NCBI GenBank assembly: GCA_951640165.1
Contig: OX621252.1
Location: 26,309,934-26,373,933 of the forward strand
DNA: 64,000 nucleotides
Reading direction: 5' to 3'
From: Pseudoips prasinana
Taxonomy: Eukaryota > Arthropoda > Insecta > Lepidoptera > Nolidae
Both the position numbers and the translations under genes were made by a program. Shown one piece after another: positions 20,324 to 31,490 of the stretch. Under the pieces are notes generated by a model. That model did no database searches. It saw only the letters and a program-made list of their open reading frames with translations, and had not been told where the DNA came from. Positions within the stretch are counted from its first letter, which is position 1. The number at the start of each line of letters is the position of its first letter.

Positions 20324-20925
20324 AGGGGGTGATAGACGTACGAGCAAGTACGCGTACTTATGGCTCGACGACCTTTTTCGATTGTGTGTCACCGTAAGTA
20401 CGCGTACTTTAAAACCGCCGCGCAAAATCGTCGACGATCCAACCGGTTTGAAATCTTGCTCGTAGCTCGTCTTGGCTCGTACGTGTGGCAGCACTGCGAG
20501 CCGCGAGCCGCCAGTTTGTTTTGCCAGTTCGTGGACGCGCATTTGTTGTGTTTAGAGATTTATGTTTGATTCAGAAATTTTTCAAAATGTGTGATTTCCG
20601 AACTTATTCACATGAACCGCTAACCGAATTTATAGGAGCTTTCCGAAATAACCCTTGTCTTTGGAAAATTAAAAGCAACGATTACAAAGACAAAAATATG
20701 AAGCTTCAAGCATACAATAATTTATTAGAAATTATACGTAAGGTGGAAAGAGATGCTACGATTGAGAATGTAATACGATATAATTCCTAAATAGCACAAA
20801 GCTTCTTCTGTCGACGACATCGTAATACAGAGTGAGTAAGCTTCACGTGTGTCACTGACGTCGAGCCGAGTAAGTTCGCAAACTTAAAATCCGCGTACTT
20901 AAAGTTCGTACGTCTATCACCCACT
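20324..20925 (+). mobile_element. PIF/Harbinger-type element, 602 bp, with MADF ORF
   Basis: The terminal inverted repeats AGGGGGTGATAGACGTACGA (left) and the complement of TCGTACGTCTATCACCCACT (right) differ at one position. Both sides are flanked by TTA (20321-20323, 20926-20928), the 3-bp target duplication of PIF/Harbinger elements. Subterminal AAGTACGCGTACTT motifs repeat near both ends. It carries the start of a MADF-domain gene but no transposase, so it is a deletion derivative that needed a helper. Confidence 0.88.
20587..20790 (+). CDS. Truncated MADF-domain protein of the Harbinger-type element
   Basis: A 67-residue frame begins MCDFRTYSHEPLTEFIGAFR and continues NNPCLWKIKSNDYKDKNMKL, then QAYNNLLEIIRKV and ATIENV. 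The order (L/F)I...PCLW...YKD...A...I is the N-terminal two thirds of a MADF (Adf-1/Myb-like) DNA-binding domain. In PIF/Harbinger transposons a Myb/MADF-like protein is the usual second gene, helping the transposase bind DNA. The frame ends soon after ATIENV, where the domain should continue with a KKK..NLR helix. The 3' part has evidently been deleted. The start was chosen at the ATG directly before the domain; the frame is open upstream as well. Confidence 0.8.
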   Translation: MCDFRTYSHEPLTEFIGAFRNNPCLWKIKSNDYKDKNMKLQAYNNLLEIIRKVERDATIENVIRYNS

Positions 20926-21140
20926 TTAGGTATTTTAAGACAAAACTTCGGACATGGTTGGTAACAAATTGCTTTTATACAATAAATGAATATATGACAT
21001 TTGTATCTAGGTAAATTAATTCATATACTTGACATTACTTATTTTAATATTTTTTAGATTTAAATTGTATTCATTATTGTTTTAATATTTTCATGCCTGT
21101 AATAGGTAGAAAATTGAATATAATAAAAAAAACAAAATTG
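20926..21140 (+). pseudogene. LINE RT C-terminus, 3' part of split copy
   Basis: RYFKTKLRTWLVTNCFYTIN and EYM continue the NKLP segment at 20225-20323. The 3' UTR is AT-rich and ends near the A-rich run at 21120-21135. Confidence 0.7.
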
Positions 21141-21434
21141 TCGCCAATATACCTTGATATGTAACCTATATTCTAAGCAAATAAATGATTTCTGATTATA
21201 CACTGCTTTTGTCTGTTTGCTATCTTACTTGTATAAAAATGTACCTATTCCATCACAGGTATTTAATTAGTAGGTTCCGGGTCCACTCGTGTTAATACTT
21301 CAAACGGCTAAAGCCTTTATATGCGCGCCTCGGTAATTAATTATGGAGGAGCGGCCTTTCTCAATGGAATCTATATCACTGAAGTGGAATATCAGATATA
21401 ATAATAATATGTCAAATAAATTATTAATGTATGT

Positions 21435-21611
21435 GTGCACCGTGGTTTTACCCGCGTCAAACATTATAAATAGCCTATGTGTTGCTCGGATATATAAGCT
21501 CTATTACTACAAAGTTTTATCAAAATCTATTCAGTAGTTTTTGCGCCGAAGAGTAACAAACATCCATACGACTTTACTCACAAATTTTCGCACTTATAAT
21601 ATTAGTAGGAT
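21435..21611 (-). mobile_element. Helitron fragment
   Basis: On the minus strand it starts TCCTACTAATATTATAAGTG and passes through GTTTGTTACTCTTCGGCGC. It ends near GACGCGGGTAAAACCACGGT; the final CTAG is lost. Confidence 0.7.
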
Positions 21612-21954
21612 ATATTAGGTTTTTTATTTTTATTTTATTTCATTGGTACAGAAACAGACAACAGACTAATAACAAATTAAAAATATCATTTCTTATGTTA
21701 AATCTGAGGTCCAATTATATTTGTACACAACGTTTAAAAATGTATATGCATGCGGTCCTTCATATAGTGCTCTAGAAACGACCTTTGAGCCCAAGAAGAT
21801 CTTATTCATCCAGGAACAACCTCATCGTAACGGGCGTCTTTGTAAAAATTTACAAGGTATAAGGACATTAAAAATCGAATGTTTTTATAATCATTATTAG
21901 ATATTAGAATATACTATAATACTAATACCGTATACCAGAAGAATACATAAATAT

Positions 21955-22215
21955 AATAATATAATATAATAATATCTCGGGACAATGTCACACAGATCAT
22001 CCTAGCCCCAAACTAAGCAAAGCTTGTACTATGGGTACCAGGCGACTATATACATACTTATACAGATAGATAAATACTTATATACATAGGAAACATCCAT
22101 GACTCAGAAACAAATATTCGTGCTCATCACACAAATATTTGCACTTACCGGGATTCGAACCCAGGACCACCAGCTTCGTAGGCAGGAGCACTACCAACTA
22201 GGCTACGGTGATTTA
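21955..22215 (-). mobile_element. SINE B (tRNA-headed), minus orientation
   Basis: It ends with the complement of the tRNA-like head (CCGGGATTCGAACCCAGGAC and CACTACCAACTAGGCTACGG). It begins with the tail side CGGGACAATGTCACACAG. Other copies are at 24752-25005 and 61484-61725. Confidence 0.85.
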
Positions 22216-22630
22216 TTACGATCAGAAGATCTTATGAAAATGGCTGCTTATGTCATCGAGTTCACTCGTGAAATTTTTCACACGTCGCATCTGCTCCTTT
22301 GCCCCGCTACTTTAGAATTACTAAGATAAAGCTATAAAGTGTATGAGGCACGTATAATATTTAATTTTCAAGCCGAGATAAGGATAGCTGCCTACGATAA
22401 TAATTATAAACTCCTTTGCAGGATGCCTCTGTTGAATGCCTTCGTTTATATTTCAGTTTGGAGTTAATTTTAGAACAGTCAGTAGCAGTAGCATTATCTT
22501 TATATGACAAGTTAATTTAAAAGATAGGAGAATATACGCTAACATCATGGCGTACATTCTCGTAGTAGAACAGACTCGAAAAAATGTAAAGTCCAATGGA
22601 AATTAGTAGAACTAAGTAAGAAATAAAGAC
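22216..22630. other. No gene seen
   Basis: Unassigned sequence with no coding frame or repeat that I recognise. Confidence 0.4.
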
Positions 22631-22633
22631 TGT

Positions 22634-22800
22634 ACGTGTGGCGCAGTGGCTATTTCATTCCCCTCGTCGTTTCGTGTCCCGGGTTTGATTCCCACGCCGG
22701 ACAACTATGTGTGTGACCCATAAATTGTTGGTAAAATACCCCGCGACACAGGGATTATATTCCCTAGGGCGGGAGTTTTAATTTTATTAAAATGAAAAAA
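22634..22800 (+). mobile_element. SINE E (tRNA-headed)
   Basis: GTGTGGCGCAGTGGCTATT (A-box-like) and CCCGGGTTTGATTCCCACGC (B box) lead into GACAACTATGTGTGTGACCC, ATAAATTGTTGG and TACCCCGCGACACAGGG. An AT-rich tail follows. Confidence 0.75.
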
Positions 22801-22847
22801 AACGGACTTAATTGTTAATTATAATAACGTAAACATGAGAAACTGGA

Positions 22848-22952
22848 AACTACTGGATGTGAATAGCGCAAGACCGGCAATTGTGGAGATCTTTGGGGGA
22901 GGCCTTTGTCCGGCAGTGGACGTCTTTCGGCTGATATGATGATGATGATGAA
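22848..22952 (+). mobile_element. RTE 3' tail
   Basis: GAATAGCGCAAGACCGGCAA, GATCTTTGGGGGAGGCC, GTGGACGTCTTTCGGCTGAT and (ATG)n form an extremely short 5'-truncated copy. Confidence 0.85.
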
Positions 22953-22989
22953 ACATGAGAAAATGCAAATTTGATATATGAGAGATTAT

Positions 22990-23141
22990 TTTTTTTATAA
23001 ATTTCTTGGGACAACTAACAAACTGCCATCTGATCCCAAACTAGGCAGAGCCTGTACTGTGGTAACAAGATGATTGATAAACATACATATTATAGATAAA
23101 ATACACCGAAAAACAGAACGAATTCTCTTGCTCATCACACA
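22990..23141 (-). mobile_element. SINE A-like 3' half, minus orientation
   Basis: TCTTGGGACAACTAACAAAC, GCCATCTGATCCCAAACTAG and GTACTGTGGTAAC correspond to the complement of the SINE A body. It joins directly to the next SINE at 23142. Confidence 0.6.
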
Positions 23142-23540
23142 ATGACTTGTCCTGACTTGTCCTTGTCCTCCTGGCCGAATTTCGACCACGGCGGCCAGTC
23201 TCAATGGAGATTAGCCAATTGCGCAGGACATATTATAGTGCACAAGTGTGTGCGCAAATACAGGGGCACTTTCTATCATCATCTGTTCCATCACTCTCAT
23301 GATCTGATGGGACCACTAGCGACACGACCAGAAAGAGGTCAGGTACAGGACCGACGGCTTTACGTGCTCTACTTGGCACGGGGGTATAATACCGCCAACT
23401 CCCAGACTTCGGGCTGAGACTGAGAAATTTCTTTTTACGGAAAAATCCCAAAATCATTTTTTGTACCGACCCGGGATTTGAACCCAGGACCTCATTGTCT
23501 GTGGTTGAACACGCTACCGCTAGACTAACGAGGCCATATA
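23142..23540 (-). mobile_element. SINE C (tRNA-headed), minus orientation
   Basis: The right end is the complement of a tRNA-like head: GCCTCGTTAGTCTAGCGGTA and GGTCCTGGGTTCAAATCCCG on the minus strand. The body has TATTATAGTGCACAAGTGTG, CATGATCTGATGGGACC and GTACAGGACCGACGGCTTTA. A second copy is at 62336-62668. The open frames here are by-products of the SINE. Confidence 0.85.
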
Positions 23541-24751
23541 ATTGTTAAAAAACTTAAATCACAACACTTGATGGTAATACGATAAAAAAGACACAAATTT
23601 AATGCTTTGAAAACAAAATGGGATGAGCGGAAGAGAATCTATCAGTATTGAAATCTCCTTCAAGTAATTCATTTTACGATGACCTTCGAGCATTTAGACA
23701 TAGACGATGACGGATGATGCTTTGAGTGACAGTTTTATTAACTCTTTGAATGATTTCGATGAGCAATTGTTTAATTAGAATAGCAAAGTGGCTGGCAAGA
23801 GTGACATGACTCAATTATTTCGTTTCAGGCTAAAAAATATAGAAGTATACAAGTTACAAAGATTATAATAATTTTTATAAAAGGAATTAAAATGATTTGA
23901 AAAGTGGGGTGAATTTACATATGTACTTACATATATTGCTGTCAAAATATTACAATCCTTATATTAAAATAAAAACAAAAGAGACGTTTAACTATAACAC
24001 TACATATAAAGTAATATTTAAAAAAGCGTGGATCTATTTTATTGATTATTGTAATGTTGCTTAGGATCAACTGGTTTTTAAAACCATAGACTTATAAACG
24101 GTAATCGAGAAGCGTAAAAAGAGTATATATTCAATTATGGGTATTTAAGAAAAGAGTTGTCTACGTGAAGTAGTAATCTTTACTCCGTGGCGACCATCTT
24201 ATTGTTAAACTTCTGTAAAGAAACGTTGCTAGATTTAGCACTTATATTTATTTTTACCCTTTGGCATTATAATTTATGGCGTAGAAATTCAACTATAATC
24301 TATGAAATTCAAAATATTATAAGTAGCAAGTTTTCGTCTCACGTTGTTTAAAGTTAAAAGTACCAGAACTCAACTTTAAATTGAATTTAAAAATATTATT
24401 TTTAAATTATATAATATTATTATAAAAAATTAAAAATATTATAGCTTTTCGAGATCTCATCATTCTTTTAAGAAGTTCTCTTATGTTACCTACAAAAGCC
24501 TTCCATTATTTTTCAATTGCTTAGATTCTCGTTTAGAGGTTGAATTGGATTTTGGACATTGGATTGGATTTTAATATTTCTTGTTACTTAAAAATTCCTT
24601 CGGCAGTCACATTACGTTCATAAATAAAATACATTTTCCTTTACGATTAACTTGACGTTGACTAAAATGGATACTATGACGTATAACATGACATGAAGTA
24701 AGCGTAAAAGATAATAAGGAAATTGGCAAACCATTAAAAACGAAATATAAC
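23541..24751. other. No gene seen
   Basis: A 1.2-kb AT-rich stretch with runs such as AAATATTATTTTTAAATT. There is no long frame and no repeat I can name. Confidence 0.45.
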
Positions 24752-25005
24752 GACGGTCACCGTAGCCTAGTTGGTAGCTCTCCTGCCTACGAAGCTGGTG
24801 GCCCTGGGTTCGAATCCCGGTAAGTGCAAATATTTGTGTGATGAGCACGAATATTTGTTTCTGAGTCATGGGTGTTTTCTATGTATATAAGTATTTATCT
24901 ATCTATATAAGTATGTATATCGTCGCCTGGTACCCATAGTACAAGCTTTGCTTAGTTTGGGGCTAGGTTGATCTGTGTGACATTGTCCCTAGATATTATC
25001 ATTAT
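24752..25005 (+). mobile_element. SINE B (tRNA-headed)
   Basis: GGTCACCGTAGCCTAGTTGG and CTGGGTTCGAATCCCGGTAA form the tRNA-like head. The body has TATATAAGTATGTATATCGT and GGTACCCATAGTACAAGC, and the tail is GACATTGTCCCTAGATATTATC. Confidence 0.88.
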
Positions 25006-25021
25006 CATTATCATAATTAAT

Positions 25022-25225
25022 ACCAGCGACGTTCTCGAGTGGCGACCACGAACCGGAAGACGCAGCGTGGGCAGACCCCCTACAAGATGGATCGACGATC
25101 TTGCAAAGGTCGCGGGAAGCCGATTGATGCGGGCAGCGCAGGACCGGCTATTGCGGAGATCCTTGGGGGAGACCTTTGTCCAGCAGTGGACGTCTTTCGG
25201 CTAATATTATTATGATGATGATGAA
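25022..25225 (+). mobile_element. RTE ORF2 C-terminus and tail
   Basis: The frame reads VLEWRPRTGRRSVGRPPTRW, IDDLAKVAGSRLMRAAQDR, LLRRSLGETFVQQWTSFG, stop, and (ATG)n. This is the best preserved C-terminal segment of RTE family 1 in the window and a good reference for the other fragments. Confidence 0.85.
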
Positions 25226-25254
25226 GTGCGAGTTACACGCAGACGCAAAAGGTT

Positions 25255-25420
25255 CCGTACTGTTTTTTTGTTATAGCGGTAATATACACACCCTTTGAAA
25301 ATTTTAACTGTCTACTAATTACTGTTTATGAGTAACAGCCTTCTGATAGATAGGCAAACGTACCTACCTGTCAAGTACCTTTAAGGCACGAAACCCTAAA
25401 AAGTATATATTGTCATACCA
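25255..25420 (-). repeat. GGTTCCGTAC dispersed repeat, copy 1
   Basis: GGTTCCGTACTGTTTTT, GTTATAGCGGTAATATACAC and GAAAATTTTAACTGTC are antisense to the repeat at 30155-30310 (AGTTGAAATTTTCACAGATG, TTACCGCTATAACAACAAA). Confidence 0.5.
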
Positions 25421-26820
25421 AAACCTGTGAGGAGCCATTATTAGGTCGCATTTTCTTATACCACAGCATATACTAAAACAGCTTATATTACGCACACCGG
25501 GCGCATAATTGGTGCGCATATTATATGCCTTGTTGTTTTCATAAGGGCTATGTAAGAGAGAAAGGAAATAAATTTTGGAAATATTAGTATTAGACTTCTT
25601 CCACTGTATAATAATAGGAAAATATATTATGACCCTAAAACGTATTAGGAACCTAAACTATTAGTAAACATGATTCTATAAAAAGCAAATCTCATAAACC
25701 CGAAGATTTATCAAAAATATATGCAAATTCATCCCTTCATCCCGGCGCGTCAAGTCGAAGGGATTAATCCTAATATTATCTTTGCATAAATTTGAGATAT
25801 TCGTAGAACGAGACAATTTGAGATGTATCCATATTCATAGCGGCGATGCCGATGGAAGAGAAAAAGACATCAAACGCCAAAATAACAAATTTATTTTGCC
25901 CTTCGGTTAAAAGGTGTCGGCCATAAACTTATCTTGCAAAATATAATGATATTTTTCATAGCAAAAACAAATCTTTTCCTTCAAAATAAACGTGTCATAA
26001 AGTACGGCACGATACTTTTTAAGATGTAAAATAAACCACTATCTTACCATATCGAAAGTCAAAATTTCTTTACTTAATAATTTCTAGTTAAAATTAACTA
26101 CAATATATCAAACTTTTGCTGTCAATATTATTAGCACGTGTTAATATTACCAGTCTAAATTTTAATAGGTATATAATAAAAACGTTGGATAGATTTAAGT
26201 TATAAAGTTTTGGGAGCTGAAACTTTGGAATATTAAAATACGTTTATAATCAGTACACACTAGTCCGAGAAATCGCTATGGATATATACAAAACCGTAAA
26301 GTAAAATTAAGAATCTTCTGCAATTTTCAACACATCGATTAAAAAATCTGTACCTGTTATTATCTATACGTAAATATTCTAACCTAACCTCCTTTTTTGC
26401 CGTCGGTCAAAAGTGTGACCTAAAATTACATTAGAATTAGCCTACCGCATTCAGACTGTGTTGTATTTCCATAAAATAATCATAAATGTTGTATACTACA
26501 AATTGTTTTAACTCTTGCAAAAATTGGATTTTTTCGCTTTATACCTTTTGCATCTTAACTGTTGTCTGTTGCCAAGTTAATATTCGGATTATTAACTATG
26601 AAAAGGGTCGTGGATTCAATGTATTAGGTTATCGGTTCGGCTATTTACTTTAACATTTTATCAATTTATTTTTCATTTGATTGCGTTGTCTATTCGAATT
26701 CTTTTTCAGATTATCATTTGTTTTCATTTAAACATTCTTTTTTCAGTTTAAATTGACTTGACTTTGACATAATTGAATAGATGTATAATATTTTGTATGT
26801 ATAGTATATATTATTAGTAT
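25421..26820. other. No gene seen
   Basis: 1.4 kb of AT-rich sequence without long frames or recognised repeats. Confidence 0.45.
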
Positions 26821-27372
26821 TTAAAATCTGAGTAGCCGGCAAGTCTCAAAGAAGGCTCGACTGGCCGTGCACGATGGAGTGTTAGTGCCAACTTTAATGT
26901 ATGGAAGTGAAAATTGGGTATGGCAGAAAAATAATGAAAGTAAAATAAATGCAGTGGAAATGAGAGCTCTGAGAAGTATGTGTGGTGTGACTTTGAGAGA
27001 CAGAATTCGAAATACTGATGTAAGAGAGCGTTGTGGTGTGAAAGAGGATGTAGTCACAGAGATTGAAAAAGGAATGCTGAGATGGTTTGGCCATTTAGAA
27101 AGGATGAATGAAAGAAGATTGACCAAAGAAGTATACCTGGCCTGTGTGAATGGAACAACCGGAAGGGGAAGACCTCGTCGAACATTCTCTGTCCAAATCG
27201 GAGACGTTCTCAAGAAAGGACAGGTCAGAAGTACCCTAAACCGGCGAGCATGTATGAAGAATATAATGACAGTAATTGAGGCAAAAGACGTGTGCAAAGA
27301 TCGTGACAAATGGAAATCCGTTGTCTCTGCCTACCCCTCTGGAAAACAGGCGTGAGTCTATGTATGTATGTA
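26821..27372 (+). pseudogene. LINE RT C-terminal region, (ATGT)n-tailed family
   Basis: A 180-codon open stretch follows [89 protein letters not shown] and [14 protein letters not shown], then a stop at 27353-27355 and (TATG)n. The order is the C-terminus found in many lepidopteran LINEs. The RT core is absent, so the copy is 5'-truncated. It shares its 3' end with 11042-11110. The clade is not resolved. The frame itself is unbroken, so the insertion is fairly young. Confidence 0.85.
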
Positions 27373-27935
27373 TTTAAAATATAAGTATGTTTATGTAAAT
27401 TGTACATAACTTTGAATATTTGACTATACACTTACAGCTACTGCCTTTTATATCTTACTGATTTCCTTGTCCACCCAACGGTTGTCTGGAAGAGATTGCT
27501 ACAAAGCGATTGTACCTGTATTTGCTTATATCTAAGTCATGCATTGTTTCTTTTGGTGCAATTAAGTGTACTTTATCTATCTATCTAAGCCTAGTTAAGG
27601 CGTAGACTTGGCCTATGACCTTGGTGTTGGGTAAATTTTAGTGTCTAATATTACCATATTCAAAAGGAAACACCCCGGATAGGTAAAGGGTGGACCCCCG
27701 GACGTATAAGTTTACTATATTCCATTTTTGAGATTGATATACGCTACGCATTGCAAGCAATGCCATAAAACTAAAAATGGTATAGTTAGGAAGGTGTTTT
27801 CGATACGATATAATCTTTCACATGCTACTGTGTAACCTTACCAACCACGACAAAATTTTAAGAGAAAAAGATACGTATTGATTGTGTTAAAAGTACTTTA
27901 AGTATATAAGTATCGCTACGAAAAATTATTTTTAT
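27373..27935. other. No gene seen
   Basis: Mixed AT-rich sequence. A stretch near 27650-27780 (CGGACGTATAAGTTTACTAT) is unassigned. Confidence 0.35.
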
Positions 27936-28017
27936 GTACAGATGCCAGCTCATCCAGTTGAATCCATCCAGGGAAATTTGACAGATTGTGGGTAGCTAGA
28001 TGTGCTGACGTCCGTAC
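27936..28017. mobile_element. 82-bp deletion derivative of the 141-bp MITE
   Basis: The ends GTACAGATGCCAGCTCATCC and the complement of TGTGCTGACGTCCGTAC match the 141-bp family with a few changes. About 60 bp of the core is missing. Confidence 0.75.
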
Positions 28018-28767
28018 AATGGGTCTTATCGCATTAAGCGATTTCTTCCAGACAACCTATGGATGGATAGGATCTCTAATTTTATTTAAAATAGCAGGCG
28101 TGCAACAAATGAAGATGTAGAGAAGAAGTGGAGAAAAAGTATAAAAAGATCTACATATATTGGTATATTGTAAGCCGACGATAGCCTTAATTAATAGATA
28201 AAGCTTTAAGTAGGTGATGTTAGTTTTGTTACACGTTATATAACGTGGGAAGTGGTACCTTCCTACGTCATTAGTACCGATTAACTACCGATTAACCCGT
28301 TTAGCTTAAAGGTCAGGCCAGGGAAGTAACACCCTGATATCATTATAACCTTACTTTAATATCTTTTCTGCATCATTAGCACCAAGTAATTGCATAACGA
28401 CTAACACGTCCACGGGTCAACGGTGCCCCGCGACAGGTAGACGGTCTTACGTCCCGGGGACTAAAGTCCCCGCGCATTCAATAGTTGAAATCAATGCCAT
28501 CCCGTGGCAAACTGCGGCATTCATTAGTATGAATCGAAGCATCATGGTCAAGAGGATAGAGTAAAGAATTAAAAAAAAATAAGTGGGGCCGCCAAAATGG
28601 AATGTCAAAGAACAAACATATTCGTAAAGTGGCGTCTACCAGTGACAGCTCTTTAAAATGGACATATTTCGCGAAGAGTTATAGATTTCTTTTGAATGTT
28701 TCTTTGTAATTATGTATGGGATATAAAGGGATGTAAAGGGTAAATAATCTAGTTTTTTGTTATGTAC
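28018..28767. other. Unassigned
   Basis: 28390-28540 is GC-richer, with GTCCCGGGGACTAAAGTCCC and CCATCCCGTGGCAAACTGCG, and may be a decayed LINE 3' UTR. The rest is unremarkable. Confidence 0.35.
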
Positions 28768-30025
28768 ATTCATCATCATCATCATATCAGCCGAAAGACG
28801 TACACTGCTGGACAAAGGCCTCCCCCAAAGATCTCCACAATTGCCGGTCTTGCGCTATCCGCATCCAGCGATTTCCAGCGACCCGCACAAGATCATCGGT
28901 CCATCTTGGAGGGGGCCTGCCCACGCTGCGTCTTTCGGTTCGTGGTCGCCACTCGAGAACCTTTTATGCCCCAGCGGCCGTCGGCTCTACGAGCTATGTG
29001 CCCTGCCCACTGCCACTTCAGCTTGGCAATTCTTACGGGTATGTCGGTTACTTTGGTTCGCCTGCGGATCTCATCATTTCTGATTCGATCTCGCAGGGAA
29101 ACTCCAAGCATAGCCCTTTCCATTGCTCTTTGGGTGACCTTGAGCCGCCTGTTAAGGCCCCTAGTGAGCGACCACGTCTCCGTTCCGTAAGTCATCACTG
29201 GCAACACACACTGGTCGAAGACTTTCGACTTGAGACACTGCGGTATTTGGGACGAGAAGATGTTACGTAGCTTCCCGAACGCTGCCCAGCCGAGTTGGAT
29301 TCTACGATTGACCTCCTTCTCGAAGTTGGACCTATCTAGTTGGATGGTCTGTCCTAGGTAAATATAGTTCTCTACAACTTCGAGTGCAGTCTCCAACTTT
29401 CAATTGAGTGGGTGCAACATGGATGTTCGACATGATTTTCGTCTTATCCATGTTCATTTTCAGACCCACTTCTTTAGAGACTCTGCTGAGGCCATCGAGC
29501 ATTGTACCGAGGTCGTCAAGGGTCTCAGCCATGACAACTATATCGTCGGCAAATCGAAGGTGGGTGATGTACTCGCCATTGACATTGATGCTAAAGCCTT
29601 TCCAGTCCAGAAGCTTGAAGACATCTTCCAATGCAGCGGTGAACAGTTTCGGAGATATAACATCTCCCTGTCTCACACCTCGCTGCAAGTGGATAGGTTT
29701 CGAGTTCTGGTCCTGGAGTCGCACTGACATAGTGGCGTTTTCGTACAAACACTTTAACACCTCGATATACCGGTAGTCGATTTGGCACCTTTGGAGAGAC
29801 CTCAGTACGGCCCAAGTTTCGATCGAATCAAAGGCTTTCTCATAGTCCACAAACGCTAAGCATAATGGCTGGTTATACTCTTCGGTCTTTTGTATAACCT
29901 GCCGCAGCGTATGTATGTGATCTATGGTACTAAAGCCTTTACGGAAACCGGCTTGTTCGGGAGGCTGGAAGTCGTCAAACCTGCGTGCGAGACGATTCGT
30001 AATGACCCTCGAAAACAACTTGTAA
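28768..30025 (-). pseudogene. RTE reverse transcriptase, 5'-truncated 1.26-kb copy
   Basis: The minus strand starts inside the RT: MFSRVITNRLARRFDDFQPP, EQAGFRKGFSTIDHIHTLR, motif A VDYEKAFDSI, motif B RQGDVISPKLF, catalytic FADD in LRFADDIVVMAE, then KMNMDKTKIMSN. A frame change near 29400 leads to VENYIYLGQTIQLDRSNF, LPVMTYGTETWSLT, KLKWQWAGHIARRADGRWG and the (ATG)n-flanked tail at 28768. The endonuclease and fingers are missing. It is the same family as 25022-25225 and 32770-33256, and distinct from the 100-4228 element. Confidence 0.88.
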
Positions 30026-30154
30026 ATGTACGTTATGTACTTATGTACGTTAATATGTTGTAATTAGAAGTTCTTTTATGTAAAATCGATGTTAGTTTGT
30101 AGGAGTTTGTAATAATACAGGTTTCACTTCTGTCGTCACTCCCGGATTTGAGTG

Positions 30155-30310
30155 TTTTTAGGGTTCCGTACCCAAAGGGTAAAACGGTACCCTATTACTA
30201 AGACTGCTGGCTGTCTGTCCGTCTGTCACCAGGTTGTGATAGTTGAAATTTTCACAGATGATATATTTCTGTTACCGCTATAACAACAAATACTAAAAAG
30301 TTAAATAAAT
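30155..30310 (+). repeat. GGTTCCGTAC dispersed repeat, copy 2
   Basis: TTAGGGTTCCGTACCCAAAG, GTAAAACGGTACCCTATTAC, GTCTGTCACCAGG and AGTTGAAATTTTCACAGATG form a repeat that, as far as I know, is common in insect genomes. No ORF is present. Confidence 0.65.
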
Positions 30311-30754
30311 TAAACATACATAGGTACACTCTCTATTCTCTCACTGACGTATTCAGATGATACTACGACCAGATACTATCTATAAAGTTTAACAACAGTT
30401 CAATCAAATGTCCCCGAGCTTATACCCGTTCCATTAATAATAAAGTAGGTGTCTAAGAACCCCCGTCTCACCCTTTCAGAACTACTTCATACAAAATAAA
30501 TGGTGGAGCGACCCTGCACTTACTTACCCAACATTATCATAAGTTTGAGGATATAATTTACATCATATTACGAATAGTTCCTCTTGCTTCGAGTGAGCAT
30601 CGCACTGACGCGGGGTTCCGTCTACGTAAATCTATTTAAAGTTAATCAGTTCGTCGTATGGCTTTAAAAACCGGAAAGTTTATTTGAAGGATTTTAATTA
30701 TTAAATAAAAACCGTGTTAGTTGTTTTCTTAATGATAATATTGATCTTTTTCTT
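30311..30754. other. No gene seen
   Basis: AT-rich sequence with nothing recognisable. Confidence 0.4.
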
Positions 30755-31060
30755 CTTATCGTGTCGATGGCAAACTAATAAAATTTTTGTGCCCCAGAAC
30801 GTGGTCACACTGATTGCCCTACTTGTGGCATTCTTAAGGACCTGCCATGAACATGTTGGCAGGGCAGGCTGGGCACGATGTTAGGTGGGCCATAGATTGG
30901 ACCGATGGTCCACAAACACAGCCCATTTTGATGTTGCTCGACAGTCCCCACTTAGACTTGTTTTCTTTGCTTCGGCCCACCTGAGTCCGGACGGAGATAA
31001 TTGATGTCCAGGCAGGAGGCTTTCGGAAGGCGTGATAAAATTAGCATAGTGGTAAGCATT
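30755..31060 (-). pseudogene. LINE fragment (QSVWPRSGPQKF family), copy 2
   Basis: CCCCAGAACGTGGTCACACT, GATTGCCCTACTTGTGGCAT and GTTGGCAGGGCAGGCTGGGC match 19735-20110 in the same orientation. No intact frame remains. Confidence 0.5.
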
Positions 31061-31490
31061 TTTTTGCACGCCAGATGCTACATCTCTCTCTTGAGGGATC
31101 AGCGGAGCGGCGGATTTAGGAAAGCTTTTCCGGCTTTAAAGCCTTTGTGGCGGTAGCCTATGCTCATAGAGTGGGTGCCGGCGATCGCCATCCATTTTAG
31201 CCTTATTTTGGGAGCTTCCCACAGTCCTGCAAACCTCTGGAGGTGCTATGCCAGCCAATATATACCTTTAAACTTGATTATACGGCACGATTCGTTTAAG
31301 GCTGTATCCACTAACCCTGCGTGCGCGGAGCAGGCCCATACTGGACAAGCATATTCGCCGATAATTTTAATATAGAGACAGAGCGCAGGCTCTGTCTGCT
31401 CGATGTAATCTGCTGGTTCAAAGATTTGCACGTTGTACGAATCAGGTAACCTCAGGTAGTCCTTGGACCCTTTGTATGCAGAGGACATTC
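31061..31490 (-). pseudogene. LINE RT-like fragment
   Basis: The minus strand reads KGSKDYLRLPDSYNVQIFEP, EYACPVWACSAHAGLVDTAL and NESCRIIKFKGIYWLA with few stops. EY..PVW..SAH...VD..LN is the block following the RT core in Jockey-like LINEs. Confidence 0.65.

Noticed and set aside
23460..23540. tRNA gene on the minus strand
   Set aside because: Same reasoning: it is the head of SINE C, repeated at 62336-62668.
24752..24830. tRNA gene
   Set aside because: A and B boxes are present, but the copy has a SINE body and (ATT)n tail and recurs at 21955 and 61484, so it is a SINE head.
26821..27309. 162-codon minus-strand open frame
   Set aside because: It is the antisense shadow of the LINE C-terminus on the plus strand; its serine-rich peptide has no domain.
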